A stretch of 56,895 nt of DNA from Rhodocyclaceae bacterium (GCA_020445745.1 JAGRGB010000180.1:1-56895), one strand, 5' to 3'. Shown: positions 43,210 to 53,139, counted from the first letter of the stretch. The notes: generated from the letters alone by a model not told the origin. Translations and numbers: made by a program.

Positions 43210-44669
43210 CAGCGGTCGATCCCGGCCAGGCAGAGGTACTTCATCTCGAGGTATTCGTCGATCCCGTAGCGCGAACCCTCGCGGCCGATGCCCGATTGCT
43301 TGACGCCGCCGAAGGGCGCCAGTTCGTTCGACATCACCCCGGTGTTGATGCCGATCATGCCGAATTCCAGTTCCTCGCCGACGCGGAAGATGCGGCCGAC
43401 ATCGCGCGAGAAGAAATACGCGGCCAACCCGTATTCGGTGGCATTGGCCATCGCGATCGCCTCGTCCTCGCTGTCGAAGCGGAACAGCGGTGCCACCGGG
43501 CCGAATGTCTCCTCGCGGGCAATGCGCATGTCGGCGGTGACGTCGGCAAGGACGGTGGGTTCGAAGAACCGGCCGCCACGGGCGTGGCGACGACCACCGG
43601 CGAGCAGCCGCGCGCCGCGCGCACGGGCATCGTCCACGTGGGCCTGCACCTTCGCCAGGGCATCGTCGTCGATCAGCGGCCCGAGCCGGGTGGTGGCGTC
43701 GCGACCGTCGCCGACCACCAGTTGCGCGACCGCGCCGGCCAGCGCCTCGGCGAATCGATCGTAGATGCCGTCCTGCACCAGAATGCGGTTGGCACAGACG
43801 CAGGTCTGGCCATTGTTGCGGTACTTGGATGCGACCACGCCGTCGACCGCGGCGTCGATGTCGGCATCGTCGAAGACGATGAAGGGGGCGTTGCCGCCGA
43901 GTTCGAGCGACAGCTTCTTGATCGTCGGAGCACATTGCGCCATCAGCAGCCGGCCGACCTCGGTGGAGCCGGTAAACGACAGCTTGCGCACGATCTCGCT
44001 GGCGGTCAGCTGCCGGCCGACCACCAGCGGATCGCCGGTGACGACGTTGATCACGCCGGGCGGGAAACCGGCACGCAGCGCCAGCTCCGCGAGCGCCAGG
44101 GCGGTGAAGGGCGTCTGCTCGGCGGGCTTGACGACCACCGTGCAGCCGGCGGCCAGCGCCGGACCGACCTTGCGCGTGATCATCGCCGCCGGGAAGTTCC
44201 ACGGCGTGATCGCGGCACACACGCCGATCGGCTGCCGGATGACCATCAGGCGCCGGTCGTGGCCGTTGGTCGGGATGGTGTCGCCGTAGACCCGCTTGCC
44301 CTCTTCCGCAAACCATTCGACGAACGACGCCGCGTAGGCCACTTCGCCGCGCGCCTCGGCCAGCGGCTTGCCCTGCTCCGCGGTCATCAGCCGCGCCAGG
44401 TCCTCGGCATGTTCGAGCATCAGCCGATGCCAGCGCAGCAGCACCTCGGCCCGCTCGCGCGCCAACAGGCGACGCCACGGCTTCCACGCCCGCCCAGCGG
44501 CGTCGATCGCCGCGTCGATCTGCGCGGCAGCGAGCTTCGGAACGCAGCCGACCAGACGGCCGCTGGCCGGGTCGTCGACCGCGATGCATTCACCGTCGGC
44601 GGCATCGATCCACCGGTTGTCGATCAGGCACTGCTGCTTCAGCAGGCTGGAATCCTTGAGTTCGAGCAT
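43209..44669 (-). CDS. gabD: NAD(P)-dependent succinate-semialdehyde dehydrogenase
   Basis: A 486-residue aldehyde dehydrogenase. TPWNFPAAMITRKVGPALAAG and KPAEQTP bind the cofactor; the general base is Glu256 in LELGGNAP, and the nucleophile Cys290 in NNGQTCVCANR with the extra Cys typical of GabD. FGPVAPLFRF and the ending EYLEMKYLCLAG also match GabD, which oxidises succinate semialdehyde to succinate. Substrate assignment is by similarity only; no GABA transaminase gene is near. Confidence 0.92.
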   Translation of the reverse strand: MLELKDSSLLKQQCLIDNRWIDAADGECIAVDDPASGRLVGCVPKLAAAQIDAAIDAAGRAWKPWRRLLARERAEVLLRWHRLMLEHAEDLARLMTAEQGKPLAEARGEVAYAASFVEWFAEEGKRVYGDTIPTNGHDRRLMVIRQPIGVCAAITPWNFPAAMITRKVGPALAAGCTVVVKPAEQTPFTALALAELALRAGFPPGVINVVTGDPLVVGRQLTASEIVRKLSFTGSTEVGRLLMAQCAPTIKKLSLELGGNAPFIVFDDADIDAAVDGVVASKYRNNGQTCVCANRILVQDGIYDRFAEALAGAVAQLVVGDGRDATTRLGPLIDDDALAKVQAHVDDARARGARLLAGGRRHARGGRFFEPTVLADVTADMRIAREETFGPVAPLFRFDSEDEAIAMANATEYGLAAYFFSRDVGRIFRVGEELEFGMIGINTGVMSNELAPFGGVKQSGIGREGSRYGIDEYLEMKYLCLAGIDR

Positions 44670-44872
44670 GGTCTTGCCCGCCCGCCGCGAGCGTATTCTG
44701 GCGAGAGCGGATTCTATCGCCGGCGCCAGCCGCATGCATCCCGCCGTCGGCGCCCGTTGATGCGAAGCCTGGTCTCAGGTCGTATCATGAGAAATCGGCA
44801 TAGGGGGCGGCTCGGCGTGCATCCGGAACTCTGCAGCAGTGAAATCGGCGTCCGGGATGCGACACGGGACGA

Positions 44873-47800
44873 ATGCACGCGGCCGGGAGCGCGCCGCTGG
44901 TGATGCGCAACGCCCGTCTGCAGCGGATCGCGCAGCGCAAGTTCATTGCCCGCGTGGTGCTCGCGGCAGGTCTCGTGCTGGCGATCGTGGCGACCTACGG
45001 GGTCGATCGGTCGCTCGAGGAGATCGCCCGACAGCGCCTGGCGATGGCCGCGCGCAGTGCCGCGACCTACGTCAGCGCCTTCGTCGAGGCGCTCGATCTG
45101 CTGCTCGAATCGCAGCGGCGCCAGGCCGACGGCGACCGACTGCGCGAACAGCTCGCCGAACGTCTCGGGCCACCACTCGACAACAGCCCGATCGACAGCG
45201 AAGTACCGGCGGTCAAGCTCGTCCAGCACATCCCCAGCCGCACCGTGCGCGTCGTCCTGCGCATGCCCGACGGCTGGTCGCAGACCTATTCGACCGCGCG
45301 ACTGCTCGACGAGGCCGGCGTCGACGCACCGCGCATCGCGCTGGAACTGGCGCGCCGGCGCACGCCGGCGCCCGGAATCGGCAGCGCGCCGCTGGCCGGT
45401 GCGTTCGACGGGTGGGCGGTGACCGCCCACTACCGCGGCGCCAGCCTGGTCGGCTGGCAGCGCTACGTGCCCTTCGCCAGCGGTGTGCTGATCGCGCTGG
45501 CGGCGCTGCTCGCCTATGAAGTGCTGAAGCGGCTGCAGAATCGCTACGAGTTCGCGGTCACCTTCAGCCAGACGGTGTCCGAGATCGCCGAGTCGAACCA
45601 GCGCCGCCTGCTCGACTTCATCGAGCTCTCCGCGGACTGGCTGTGGGAGGTGGACGGCCAGCATCGCTTCACGCTGGTCAGCAACGGCATCCGCAGCACG
45701 GCGAACATGGATCCCAGCAGCTTCATCGGCATGCGTCCCTGGGACCTCGAATTCGAGGATCTGCCGGACGGATTCTGGGACGACTATCGCGACTGCGTCG
45801 CCAAGCGGAAGGAGCTGCGGGTCGTCACCTCGCGGCGCGACCAGGACGGCCGGCTGCGCCACCTCGAGTTCATCGGCCGGCCGATGCTCGAGCGCAACGG
45901 CCATTTCACCGGCTACCGCGGGGTCGGACGCGACCTCACCGGGCGCGTCGAGGCGGCGCGCGAGCGCCGCGCCAGCGAAGAGCGCTTTCGCGACCTGGTG
46001 GCCCTGTCGTCGGACTGGTACTGGGAGCAGGACGACAGCATGCGCTTCTCGGACATCGCCACCGCGGGTGGATCGCTGGCGCCGTGGATTCGCGAGCGCT
46101 GGCTCGGCCACACCCTGCAGCAGATCGCCGAGGAGCGCGGCACCGGCGGCTACTGGCCGGAGCTGGCGAGCGCCCAGCAGGCCGGCAAGGCGTTCTCGGA
46201 TTTCGTGTTCCGCATCGACGAGGGAAGGCCGGATGCCGGCTGGTACGCGATCTCCGGCCGGCCGCTGCGCGACGCCGACGGCCGCTTCACCGGCTACCGC
46301 GGGGTGATCCGCGACATCACGGCCGAGCGCCTCGCCCAGCAGGCGCTGGCCGACAGCGAGGCACGCTACCGCACGACCTTTCAGCAGGCACCGGTCGGCA
46401 TCGCCAGCCTGGGACTCGACGGCAAGTGGGTCGAGGCCAACGACACCCTGTGCCAGATGCTCGGTTTCGGCCGCGAAGAACTGGTCGGCCGTTCGGCGGT
46501 GCTGGTCACCCACCCGGACGACCGTCCGGCCGACCGCGAGGCGCTGCAGCGCATCCTCGACGGCAGCTGGATCACCAACACCCGCGAGAAGCGCTTCACG
46601 CGCAAGGACGGCCGCGAGATCTGGGTGCGCATGAATCTGAGTCTGCTGCGCGACCAGAGCGGTGACGCCCGCCTCTACATCGCGGTATTCGAGGACATCG
46701 ACGAACGCATTGCCGCACTGCGCGCCCTGCACGCCAGCGAGGCACGCTACCGCAGCCTGGTGAACCTGTCGCCCGACGCCATCTTCGTCCACCGCGACGG
46801 TGTCATCCGCCTCGCCAACCCGGCCTGCGTCAAAATCTTCGGCGCTACCAGCGAGGACGAAATGCTCGGCCGCCAGATGCTCGACCTGATCGACCCCGAG
46901 CATCAGATCGAAGCGCGCCAGCGCATCTCCAGCCTGATGACCACCAACAGCGAGCGCGCGGCGGTCGCCGAACAGTTCCAGTTCCGGCGGATCGACGGCG
47001 AGGCGCTCGACGTCGAGGCCACTGCGGTGCCGGTGGAGCTGGACGAAGAGCCGGTGGTGCTGTGCGTGCTGCGCAACATCGGCGAGCGGCTGGCCGCCCA
47101 GCGCGCATTGCGTGAGAGCGAAGCCCGCTATCGCGACGTCGTCGAGTCGGTCAACGAGGTGATCTTCCAGACCGACACCGAGGGTCGCCTGACCTTCCTC
47201 AACAGCGCGTGGCCGAAGATCTCCGGCTTCGGCATCGCCGAGAGCCTCGGCGCCCCCCTCGAAGAATTCCTCCACCCCGACGACCGCAGCAAGTTCCAGC
47301 GTCGCGTCGCCCACCTGCTGAGTACGCCGGGCAGCCATTTCGAAGCCGAGCTGCGGCTGCGCACCGCGGGCGGCGAGATCCGCTGGATCGAGGCCACCAC
47401 CCGGCCGGTGCCCGCGCCCGACGGCAGCGTGCTCGGCATCAACGGCTCCCTCGACGACATCTCGACCCGCAAGATCGCCGAGCTGACGCTGAAGAACATC
47501 AACCACGAACTGGAGAACCGGGTCCAGTTGCGGACCGCCGAGCTGGAGGCCTCCAACCGCGAGCTGGAAGCCTTCTCGTATTCGGTGTCCCACGACCTGC
47601 GCGCCCCGCTGCGGGCGATCGACGGCTTTGCCCACGTCCTCGAGGAAGACTATCGCGAGCGCCTCGACACGCTCGCGATGCAGTACCTGCGTCGCATCCG
47701 TGCGGCCAGCCACCGGATGGCGAACCTGATCGACGACCTGCTCGAGCTCGCCCGGCTGACGCGCCAGACGCTGCGCAAGGAGTCGGTGGATCTCTCCGAG

Positions 47801-48220
47801 ATGGCGATCCAGATCGTCGACGAGTTGCGCGCCGAGGGCCCCGATCGCCGTACCGACCTGGAGGTGACGGCGGGCTTGGTGGTCCAGGCCGACCGCGTGC
47901 TGATCCGCGTGGTGATGGAGAACCTGCTCCGCAATGCCTGGAAATTCAGCGCCGAACGGGAGGTCGCCAAGCTGCGCTTCCTCGCCGAGCGACGCGACGA
48001 ACAGCTCGCCTACTGCGTCTCCGACAACGGCACCGGCTTCGACATGAACCACGCCGGCAAGCTCTTCCAGCCGTTCCAGCGGCTGCATCGGCACAGCCAG
48101 TACGAGGGATCGGGGATCGGGCTGGCGACGGTCCAGCGCATCATCCAGCGCCATGGCGGGCGGGTCTGGGCCGAATCGGCGCCCGGCGAAGGCGCCCGCT
48201 TCTATTTCACGCTGGGCTGA
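44873..48220 (+). CDS. Membrane sensor histidine kinase with five PAS domains
   Basis: An 1115-residue protein. Membrane helix 1 (about 24-44), periplasmic loop (about 45-200), membrane helix 2 (about 201-219). Five PAS/PAC units begin near residues 244, 370, 497, 624 and 751. A coiled-coil (ELENRVQLRTAELEASNRELEAF) leads to HisKA with His907 in SHDLRAPLRAI, then HATPase_c (ENLLRNAWKFS N box, DNGTGFD G1, GSGIGLATV G2). The C-terminal kinase part resembles phytochrome-type kinases. No receiver domain and no adjacent regulator gene. Upstream TATCAT at 44783 is a -10 candidate. Confidence 0.93.
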   Translation: MHAAGSAPLVMRNARLQRIAQRKFIARVVLAAGLVLAIVATYGVDRSLEEIARQRLAMAARSAATYVSAFVEALDLLLESQRRQADGDRLREQLAERLGPPLDNSPIDSEVPAVKLVQHIPSRTVRVVLRMPDGWSQTYSTARLLDEAGVDAPRIALELARRRTPAPGIGSAPLAGAFDGWAVTAHYRGASLVGWQRYVPFASGVLIALAALLAYEVLKRLQNRYEFAVTFSQTVSEIAESNQRRLLDFIELSADWLWEVDGQHRFTLVSNGIRSTANMDPSSFIGMRPWDLEFEDLPDGFWDDYRDCVAKRKELRVVTSRRDQDGRLRHLEFIGRPMLERNGHFTGYRGVGRDLTGRVEAARERRASEERFRDLVALSSDWYWEQDDSMRFSDIATAGGSLAPWIRERWLGHTLQQIAEERGTGGYWPELASAQQAGKAFSDFVFRIDEGRPDAGWYAISGRPLRDADGRFTGYRGVIRDITAERLAQQALADSEARYRTTFQQAPVGIASLGLDGKWVEANDTLCQMLGFGREELVGRSAVLVTHPDDRPADREALQRILDGSWITNTREKRFTRKDGREIWVRMNLSLLRDQSGDARLYIAVFEDIDERIAALRALHASEARYRSLVNLSPDAIFVHRDGVIRLANPACVKIFGATSEDEMLGRQMLDLIDPEHQIEARQRISSLMTTNSERAAVAEQFQFRRIDGEALDVEATAVPVELDEEPVVLCVLRNIGERLAAQRALRESEARYRDVVESVNEVIFQTDTEGRLTFLNSAWPKISGFGIAESLGAPLEEFLHPDDRSKFQRRVAHLLSTPGSHFEAELRLRTAGGEIRWIEATTRPVPAPDGSVLGINGSLDDISTRKIAELTLKNINHELENRVQLRTAELEASNRELEAFSYSVSHDLRAPLRAIDGFAHVLEEDYRERLDTLAMQYLRRIRAASHRMANLIDDLLELARLTRQTLRKESVDLSEMAIQIVDELRAEGPDRRTDLEVTAGLVVQADRVLIRVVMENLLRNAWKFSAEREVAKLRFLAERRDEQLAYCVSDNGTGFDMNHAGKLFQPFQRLHRHSQYEGSGIGLATVQRIIQRHGGRVWAESAPGEGARFYFTLG

Positions 48221-48315
48221 GCAAGCGACGATGAACCGACAGCACATCGCGCCAAGAAGCGCAATCGGCAACGCCCGCAGCCTGTCTCCTGCACGCCACG
48301 GATCGACCCACACCT

Positions 48316-48329
48316 TGGCATATGTGCCA
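48316..48329. promoter_or_regulatory. Dyad TGGCA-TATG-TGCCA upstream of the Pat-type gene
   Basis: A perfect 5-bp-arm dyad lies in the 297-nt gap (48221-48517) about 190 nt before the start codon. No clear -10/-35 pair and no other gene are visible in that gap. Confidence 0.35.
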
Positions 48330-48517
48330 CAATGGTTCTTGTGCGCTGCACTATCCGCAACCCGGGTGTCAAGCCCCGGCGGTTATGGCCGCTATCGACC
48401 TGATGTCGATTGGATGGCGTGCGGAAGAAGCCCGACAACCAAGGTCCACGCCCCGCGGGTGGGCGCCGCGATGCCTTTGCCCGTAAACTCCGGTCCACCC
48501 CACAGCAGGGTTCCCAG

Positions 48518-51223
48518 ATGAAGGAAAGACACTACCTGACACCGCTGTTCGAGCCGCGCTCGGTCGGCATCATCGGCGCCAGCGACCGCGATGGCTCGAT
48601 CGGTGCGATCGTCATCCGCAACATGCTGGACGCCGGCTTCAAGGGGCGCCTGTTCGCGATCAACCCGAACCGCGAGAAAGTCTTCGACCAGCCCTGCTAC
48701 AAGTCGGTGGACGACGTCCCGCATCGTCTCGATCTGGCGGTCATCGCGACCCCGGCGGCGACCGTGCCGGCGATCGTCGATGCCTGCGGCCAGGCCGGCA
48801 CCAAGGCAGTGGTGATCCTGTCCGCAGGCTTCGCCGAGAGCGGGCCGCGCGGCGCCGCCCTCGAACGGGCGGTGCTGGAAAACGCCCGGCGCCACCGCAT
48901 CCGCGTCCTGGGACCCAACTGCCTCGGCCTGATCCGCCCGGACCTCGGCCTCAACGCCTCGTTTGCCCAGGGCAACGCCCACAAGGGCTCGATCGCGCTG
49001 GTGTCGCAGTCGGGCGCCCTGTGCACGGCGATCCTCGACTGGGCCAAGCCGAACAACATCGGCTTCTCCAGCGTGATCTCGCTGGGCGCGTCGAGCGACA
49101 TCGATTTCGGCGAGATCGTCGAGTACCTGATGTCGGACGGGCGCACCGAAAGCATCTTCCTGTACGTCGAGGGCGTGCGCGATGCCCGCCGCTTCATGAG
49201 CGCGCTGCGCGGCGCTGCCCGCGTGAAGCCGGTGCTGGTGATCAAGGTCGGGCGCAATGCCGCGGGTTCGGCCGCAGCGCTGATGCACACCGGCGCGATG
49301 GTCGGCGAGGATGCGGTGTTCGATGCCGCCCTGCGGCGTTCCGGCGCAGTCCGCCTCTACAGCATCGGACAGATGTTCGCCGCCGCCAGCGCGCTGTTCA
49401 CGAATTTCCACCCCCGTGGCGACAACCTGCTGGTGATCACCAACGGCGGCGGCCCGGCGGTGATGGCTGCCGATCGCGCCGCCGATCTCGGCATTCCGCT
49501 CGCCCAGTTGTCCGACGCGACGGTCACCAAGCTCAACGAATTCCTGCCCAAGGCCTGGTCGCGCGGCAACCCCATCGACATCCTCGGCGACGCCGATGCC
49601 GAGCGCTATGGCCGCACCCTGACGACGGTCCTCGAGGATGCCAACGTCGATGGCGTGCTGGTGATCATGTCGCCCCAGGCGATGACCTCGCCGACCGACG
49701 TCGCGCGAGCCATCATCGAGGTCGACAAGAAGGCCGACAAGCCGGTCCTGGCCTGCTGGATCGGGCGCGAGATGATGCTCGAGTCGCGCTACCTGTTCCT
49801 CGAGGCCGGGCTGCCGCCCCAGCGCACTCCCGAACCGGCGGTCGAGCTGTTCAGCCAGATCTCCGCCTACTACAAGAACCAGAAGCTGCTGGTGCAGACC
49901 CCGGCATCGCTGTCGCACCTGAAGGCGCCATCGATCGAAAGCGCCCGGCTGGTGATCGAGACCGCCCTCTCGGAGCGCCGCAAGGTGCTCAACGAGATGG
50001 AGTCCAAGGCCTTGCTGGCGGCCTTCCGCATTCCGATCGCGCAGACCGTGATCGCCCGCACGGCGACCGAGGCGATGGTGCTGGCCGAGGAAATCGGCCT
50101 GCCGGTGGTGATGAAGATCGACTCGCCGAACATCACCCACAAGACCGACTCCGGCGGTGTGCGCCTGAACCTCAACAATCTCGCGGCGGTTCGTTCGGCC
50201 TACCAGGAGATTCTCGACAGCATCCGCAAGAACCATCCCGAGGCCACCGTCAACGGCGTCGCGATCGAGCCGATGGTCGCCAAGCCCAATGGCCGCGAAC
50301 TGATGGTCGGCAGCACCCGCGACGCGGTGTTCGGACCCGTCGTCACCTTCGGCGAGGGTGGCAACCGGGTCGACGTCCATCGCGACCGCTCGGTGGCCCT
50401 GCCGCCGCTCAACCCCTACCTCGCCCACGACCTGATCGCTTCCGCCCGCATCGCGCCGATGCTCGGCGAGTTCCGGACGATGCCGGCAGCCGACATGGAA
50501 TCGCTCGAATTCGTGCTGCTGCGGGTCTCGGAAATGATCTGCGAACTGCCGTGGATCCGCGAGTTGACGATCAATCCGCTGATCGTCGACGAACACGGCG
50601 CGGTGGCGGTCGATGCGCGCATCGTCGTGGACAACATCGCGCCCGGTGCGGAGCGTTATTCGCACATGGCGATCCACCCCTACCCCTCGCACCTGATCAG
50701 CACCTGGCAGTCCGAGGGCACCGAGGTCACGATCCGCCCGATCAAGCCCGAGGACGCCGAGAACGAGATCGAGTTCGTGCGCCAGCTGTCGCCCCAGACC
50801 AAGTACTTCCGCTTCATGAACACCGTGCGCGAGCTGCCTCCGGCGATGGTCGTGCGCATGACCCAGATCGACTATTTCCGCGAGATGGCCTTCGTCGCCA
50901 CGGTTCCCGCCGCCGAGGGCGAAGGTGGCGCGGACGGCGTGGTGCAGGTCGGCGTCTGCCGCTATGCGGTCAATCCCGACGGCGAATCCTGCGAATTCGC
51001 GGTGGTGGTCGCAGACAGCTGGCAACACCGGGGCCTCGCCCGCCGCCTGATGGGGATCCTGATCGAGGCCGCCCGCGACCGCGGGCTGAAGTACATGAAC
51101 GGGGTGTTCCTGTCCGAGAACGAGCGGATGCTGCGATTCGTCCAGAATCTCGGCTTCGTGCTCTCCAACGACCCGGAAGACAACAGCGTCAAGCTCGGCG
51201 TGCTGTCGCTGCAGCAGTTCTGA
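48518..51223 (+). CDS. NDP-forming acyl-CoA synthetase / GNAT fusion, Pat-type protein acetyltransferase
   Basis: A 901-residue protein. Residues 1-460 form the CoA-binding and ligase-CoA domains of ADP-forming acyl-CoA synthetase (SVGIIGASDRDGSIG, LVSQSGAL, MHTGAMVGEDAVFDAA with His257). About 475-700 form the ATP-grasp domain (MKIDSPNITHKTDSGGVRLNL). About 720-890 form a GNAT domain (EVTIRPIKPED, DSWQHRGLARRLM). In Pat/PatZ this layout acetylates lysines of enzymes such as Acs. The start at 48518 has AGGG 7 nt upstream. A canonical terminator follows. Confidence 0.9.
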   Translation: MKERHYLTPLFEPRSVGIIGASDRDGSIGAIVIRNMLDAGFKGRLFAINPNREKVFDQPCYKSVDDVPHRLDLAVIATPAATVPAIVDACGQAGTKAVVILSAGFAESGPRGAALERAVLENARRHRIRVLGPNCLGLIRPDLGLNASFAQGNAHKGSIALVSQSGALCTAILDWAKPNNIGFSSVISLGASSDIDFGEIVEYLMSDGRTESIFLYVEGVRDARRFMSALRGAARVKPVLVIKVGRNAAGSAAALMHTGAMVGEDAVFDAALRRSGAVRLYSIGQMFAAASALFTNFHPRGDNLLVITNGGGPAVMAADRAADLGIPLAQLSDATVTKLNEFLPKAWSRGNPIDILGDADAERYGRTLTTVLEDANVDGVLVIMSPQAMTSPTDVARAIIEVDKKADKPVLACWIGREMMLESRYLFLEAGLPPQRTPEPAVELFSQISAYYKNQKLLVQTPASLSHLKAPSIESARLVIETALSERRKVLNEMESKALLAAFRIPIAQTVIARTATEAMVLAEEIGLPVVMKIDSPNITHKTDSGGVRLNLNNLAAVRSAYQEILDSIRKNHPEATVNGVAIEPMVAKPNGRELMVGSTRDAVFGPVVTFGEGGNRVDVHRDRSVALPPLNPYLAHDLIASARIAPMLGEFRTMPAADMESLEFVLLRVSEMICELPWIRELTINPLIVDEHGAVAVDARIVVDNIAPGAERYSHMAIHPYPSHLISTWQSEGTEVTIRPIKPEDAENEIEFVRQLSPQTKYFRFMNTVRELPPAMVVRMTQIDYFREMAFVATVPAAEGEGGADGVVQVGVCRYAVNPDGESCEFAVVVADSWQHRGLARRLMGILIEAARDRGLKYMNGVFLSENERMLRFVQNLGFVLSNDPEDNSVKLGVLSLQQF

Positions 51224-51243
51224 GACCGCGGCGCGCCGGCCGG

Positions 51244-51265
51244 CGCCGCCTGCGGGCGGCGTTTT
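51244..51265 (+). terminator. Intrinsic terminator after the Pat-type gene
   Basis: CGCCGCC (51244-51250), loop TGCG, GGCGGCG (51255-51261), then TTTT and GCTTT. Stem, loop and T-run are all present, the clearest intrinsic terminator in the window. Confidence 0.8.
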
Positions 51266-51317
51266 GCTTTCCGCTCGGCGGGCGGCAGAATTCCGCTATT
51301 GCCATCGGTAGCCCGCC

Positions 51318-52175
51318 ATGACCCGTAGCACGCTCGACCAACTGCCCAACATCGGCCCCCGCTCCGCCGCCTGGCTGGCGACGGTCGGCATCCGCGATGT
51401 CGCCACGCTGCGACGGCTCGGCGTGGCCGAAGCCCTGCGCCGCCTGCTGGCGGCAGGCCACAGTCCGTCGATGAACCTTGCCTACGCCCTCCACGCCGGC
51501 CTCGCGGGCCGCCACTGGCAGAGCCTCGACGCGGACGAGCGGGGAGCCCTGATCATGATGGTGGACGGGCTGCGGCGCGAACGCACGGCATCGCCGTCCC
51601 GCGACACCGGGCGATGCGGCTGGTGCGGCGACGATCCGCTCTACATGCGCTACCACGACGAGGAATGGGGCGTGCCGGTGCACGACGATCGCCGGCTGTT
51701 CGAGTTCGTCGTGCTCGAGGGCGCCCAGGCCGGGCTGTCGTGGCTCACGGTCCTGCGCAAGCGCGACGGCTACCGCCGGGCCTTCGCCGATTTCGATCCG
51801 GCCGCGGTCGCGGCCTTCACCGAGGCCGACGTCGCGGCCCTGCTCGGCGATGCCGGCATTGTCCGCAACCGCGCCAAGATCCTCTCCACGGTAGGCAACG
51901 CGCGGGCCTTTCTCGAGCTGCAGGCCCGCCACGGCAGCTTCGACCGCTTCGTGTGGGACTTCGTCGACGGTCGTCCCCGTATCAACCACTGGCACAGCCT
52001 GTCCGAGATGCCGGCCACCACCCCCGAGTCCGACGCCCTGAGCAAGGCGCTGAAGGCCGCGGGTTTCAAGTTCGTCGGCAGCACCATCTGCTATGCCCAC
52101 ATGCAGGCCACCGGCATGGTCAACGACCACCTGGTGAGCTGCTTCCGCCATGCCGAGCTGGCCGGCGGCCGGTGA
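51318..52175 (+). CDS. tag: TfoX C-terminal domain fused to DNA-3-methyladenine glycosylase I
   Basis: A 285-residue protein. Residues 1-88 match the TfoX C-terminal domain (LPNIGPRSAAWLATVGIRDVATLRRLG, SMNLAYALHAGLAGRHW). Residues 98-280 are a full Tag glycosylase: Cys100, His113, His271 and Cys275 correspond to the zinc ligands. The LEGAQAGLSW block contains the catalytic-type Glu134. Tag removes 3-methyladenine from alkylated DNA. E. coli Tag is about 187 residues and has no such N-terminal domain. The TfoX-C part forms helix-hairpin-helix-like structures and could contact DNA or protein. Confidence 0.92.
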   Translation: MTRSTLDQLPNIGPRSAAWLATVGIRDVATLRRLGVAEALRRLLAAGHSPSMNLAYALHAGLAGRHWQSLDADERGALIMMVDGLRRERTASPSRDTGRCGWCGDDPLYMRYHDEEWGVPVHDDRRLFEFVVLEGAQAGLSWLTVLRKRDGYRRAFADFDPAAVAAFTEADVAALLGDAGIVRNRAKILSTVGNARAFLELQARHGSFDRFVWDFVDGRPRINHWHSLSEMPATTPESDALSKALKAAGFKFVGSTICYAHMQATGMVNDHLVSCFRHAELAGGR

Positions 52176-52218
52176 CGCGCGGCGGCTGACGCCCTTCGAC
52201 GACGATCGGGAACTCCCC

Positions 52219-53082
52219 ATGGATCCATTCGACAGCATCGACTTTCGCGGTCAGCCCGCCCTCCGCCTCGCCACCGCGGACGGTGCCCGTGCGGTGATCG
52301 CCTTGCTCGGCGGGCAACTGCTGTCGTGGTGCCCGGCCGGCGGCAGCGACTGGCTGTTCGTCTCGGAGCGCGCCAGTTTCGACGGCAGTCGGGCGATTCG
52401 CGGCGGCGTGCCGGTGTGCTGGCCGCAGTTCGCGGCCCAGGGCCGGCTGCCCCGCCACGGCCTGCTGCGCACCCGCCGCTGGACGCCGACCGAACAGCGC
52501 GGCGGCAAGGACTTTGCGCTCGCGACGCTGCGCGTCGAGGACGACGAGGCCAGTCGCGCCATCTGGCCGTTCGCGTTCGAACTGGAGCTGACGGTGCTGA
52601 TCGAGGGCGAGCGCCTGTCGATCGAGCTGGAGGCGAGCAACACCGGCCATGGTGCGTTCGCCTTCACCGGCGCCCTGCACACCTACCTGCGCGTCACCGA
52701 GGTCGAGCGCATCCGCCTCGAGGGCCTCGCCCGCCACAGCTACCGCGACGGCACCCGCGACGGCGAGCGGCGCATCGACAGCGGCGACCATGTCCGCGTC
52801 GAGGACCACATCGATCGCATCTACACCGACGTCGACGGCCCGCTGCTGCTGCGCGACGGCAGCCGCAGCCTGGCGATCAGCGCGGCAGGTTTCACCGACG
52901 TGGTGGTCTGGAACCCCTGGCAGCAGGCCGCGGAGGAGCTGCCGGACATCGCCGCCGGCGAGTTTCGCCGGATGCTGTGCGTCGAAGCCGCCGTGGCCGG
53001 CCGCGCCCAGGAGCTGGCGGCCGGGGAAAGCTGGGTGGGACGTCAGACCCTGGTGGACCTGTCGCTGGCGGCGCGGGCTTGA
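52219..53082 (+). CDS. D-hexose-6-phosphate mutarotase (YeaD-like)
   Basis: A 287-residue aldose-1-epimerase-fold protein. RGGVPVCWPQFAAQG, LPRHGLLRTRRW (with conserved His), GALHTYLRV (with second conserved His) and VVVWNPW are family blocks. The Glu near FRRMLCVEAA is the catalytic acid. It interconverts alpha and beta forms of glucose-6-phosphate in the cytosol. It lies 43 nt after the Tag fusion gene in the same direction. Confidence 0.9.
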   Translation: MDPFDSIDFRGQPALRLATADGARAVIALLGGQLLSWCPAGGSDWLFVSERASFDGSRAIRGGVPVCWPQFAAQGRLPRHGLLRTRRWTPTEQRGGKDFALATLRVEDDEASRAIWPFAFELELTVLIEGERLSIELEASNTGHGAFAFTGALHTYLRVTEVERIRLEGLARHSYRDGTRDGERRIDSGDHVRVEDHIDRIYTDVDGPLLLRDGSRSLAISAAGFTDVVVWNPWQQAAEELPDIAAGEFRRMLCVEAAVAGRAQELAAGESWVGRQTLVDLSLAARA

Positions 53083-53139
53083 TCTCGGCCCGGTCGGCCC
53101 CAAGTGGTCCTGGTCGAGCACAGCAGCAAGGAGCAAGCG

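Noticed and set aside
44714-48313. A 1199-codon open frame antisense to the sensor kinase gene
   Set aside because: It lies wholly opposite a gene with clear PAS, HisKA and HATPase domains, and its composition (His/Gln/Val-rich) is typical of GC-rich antisense frames.
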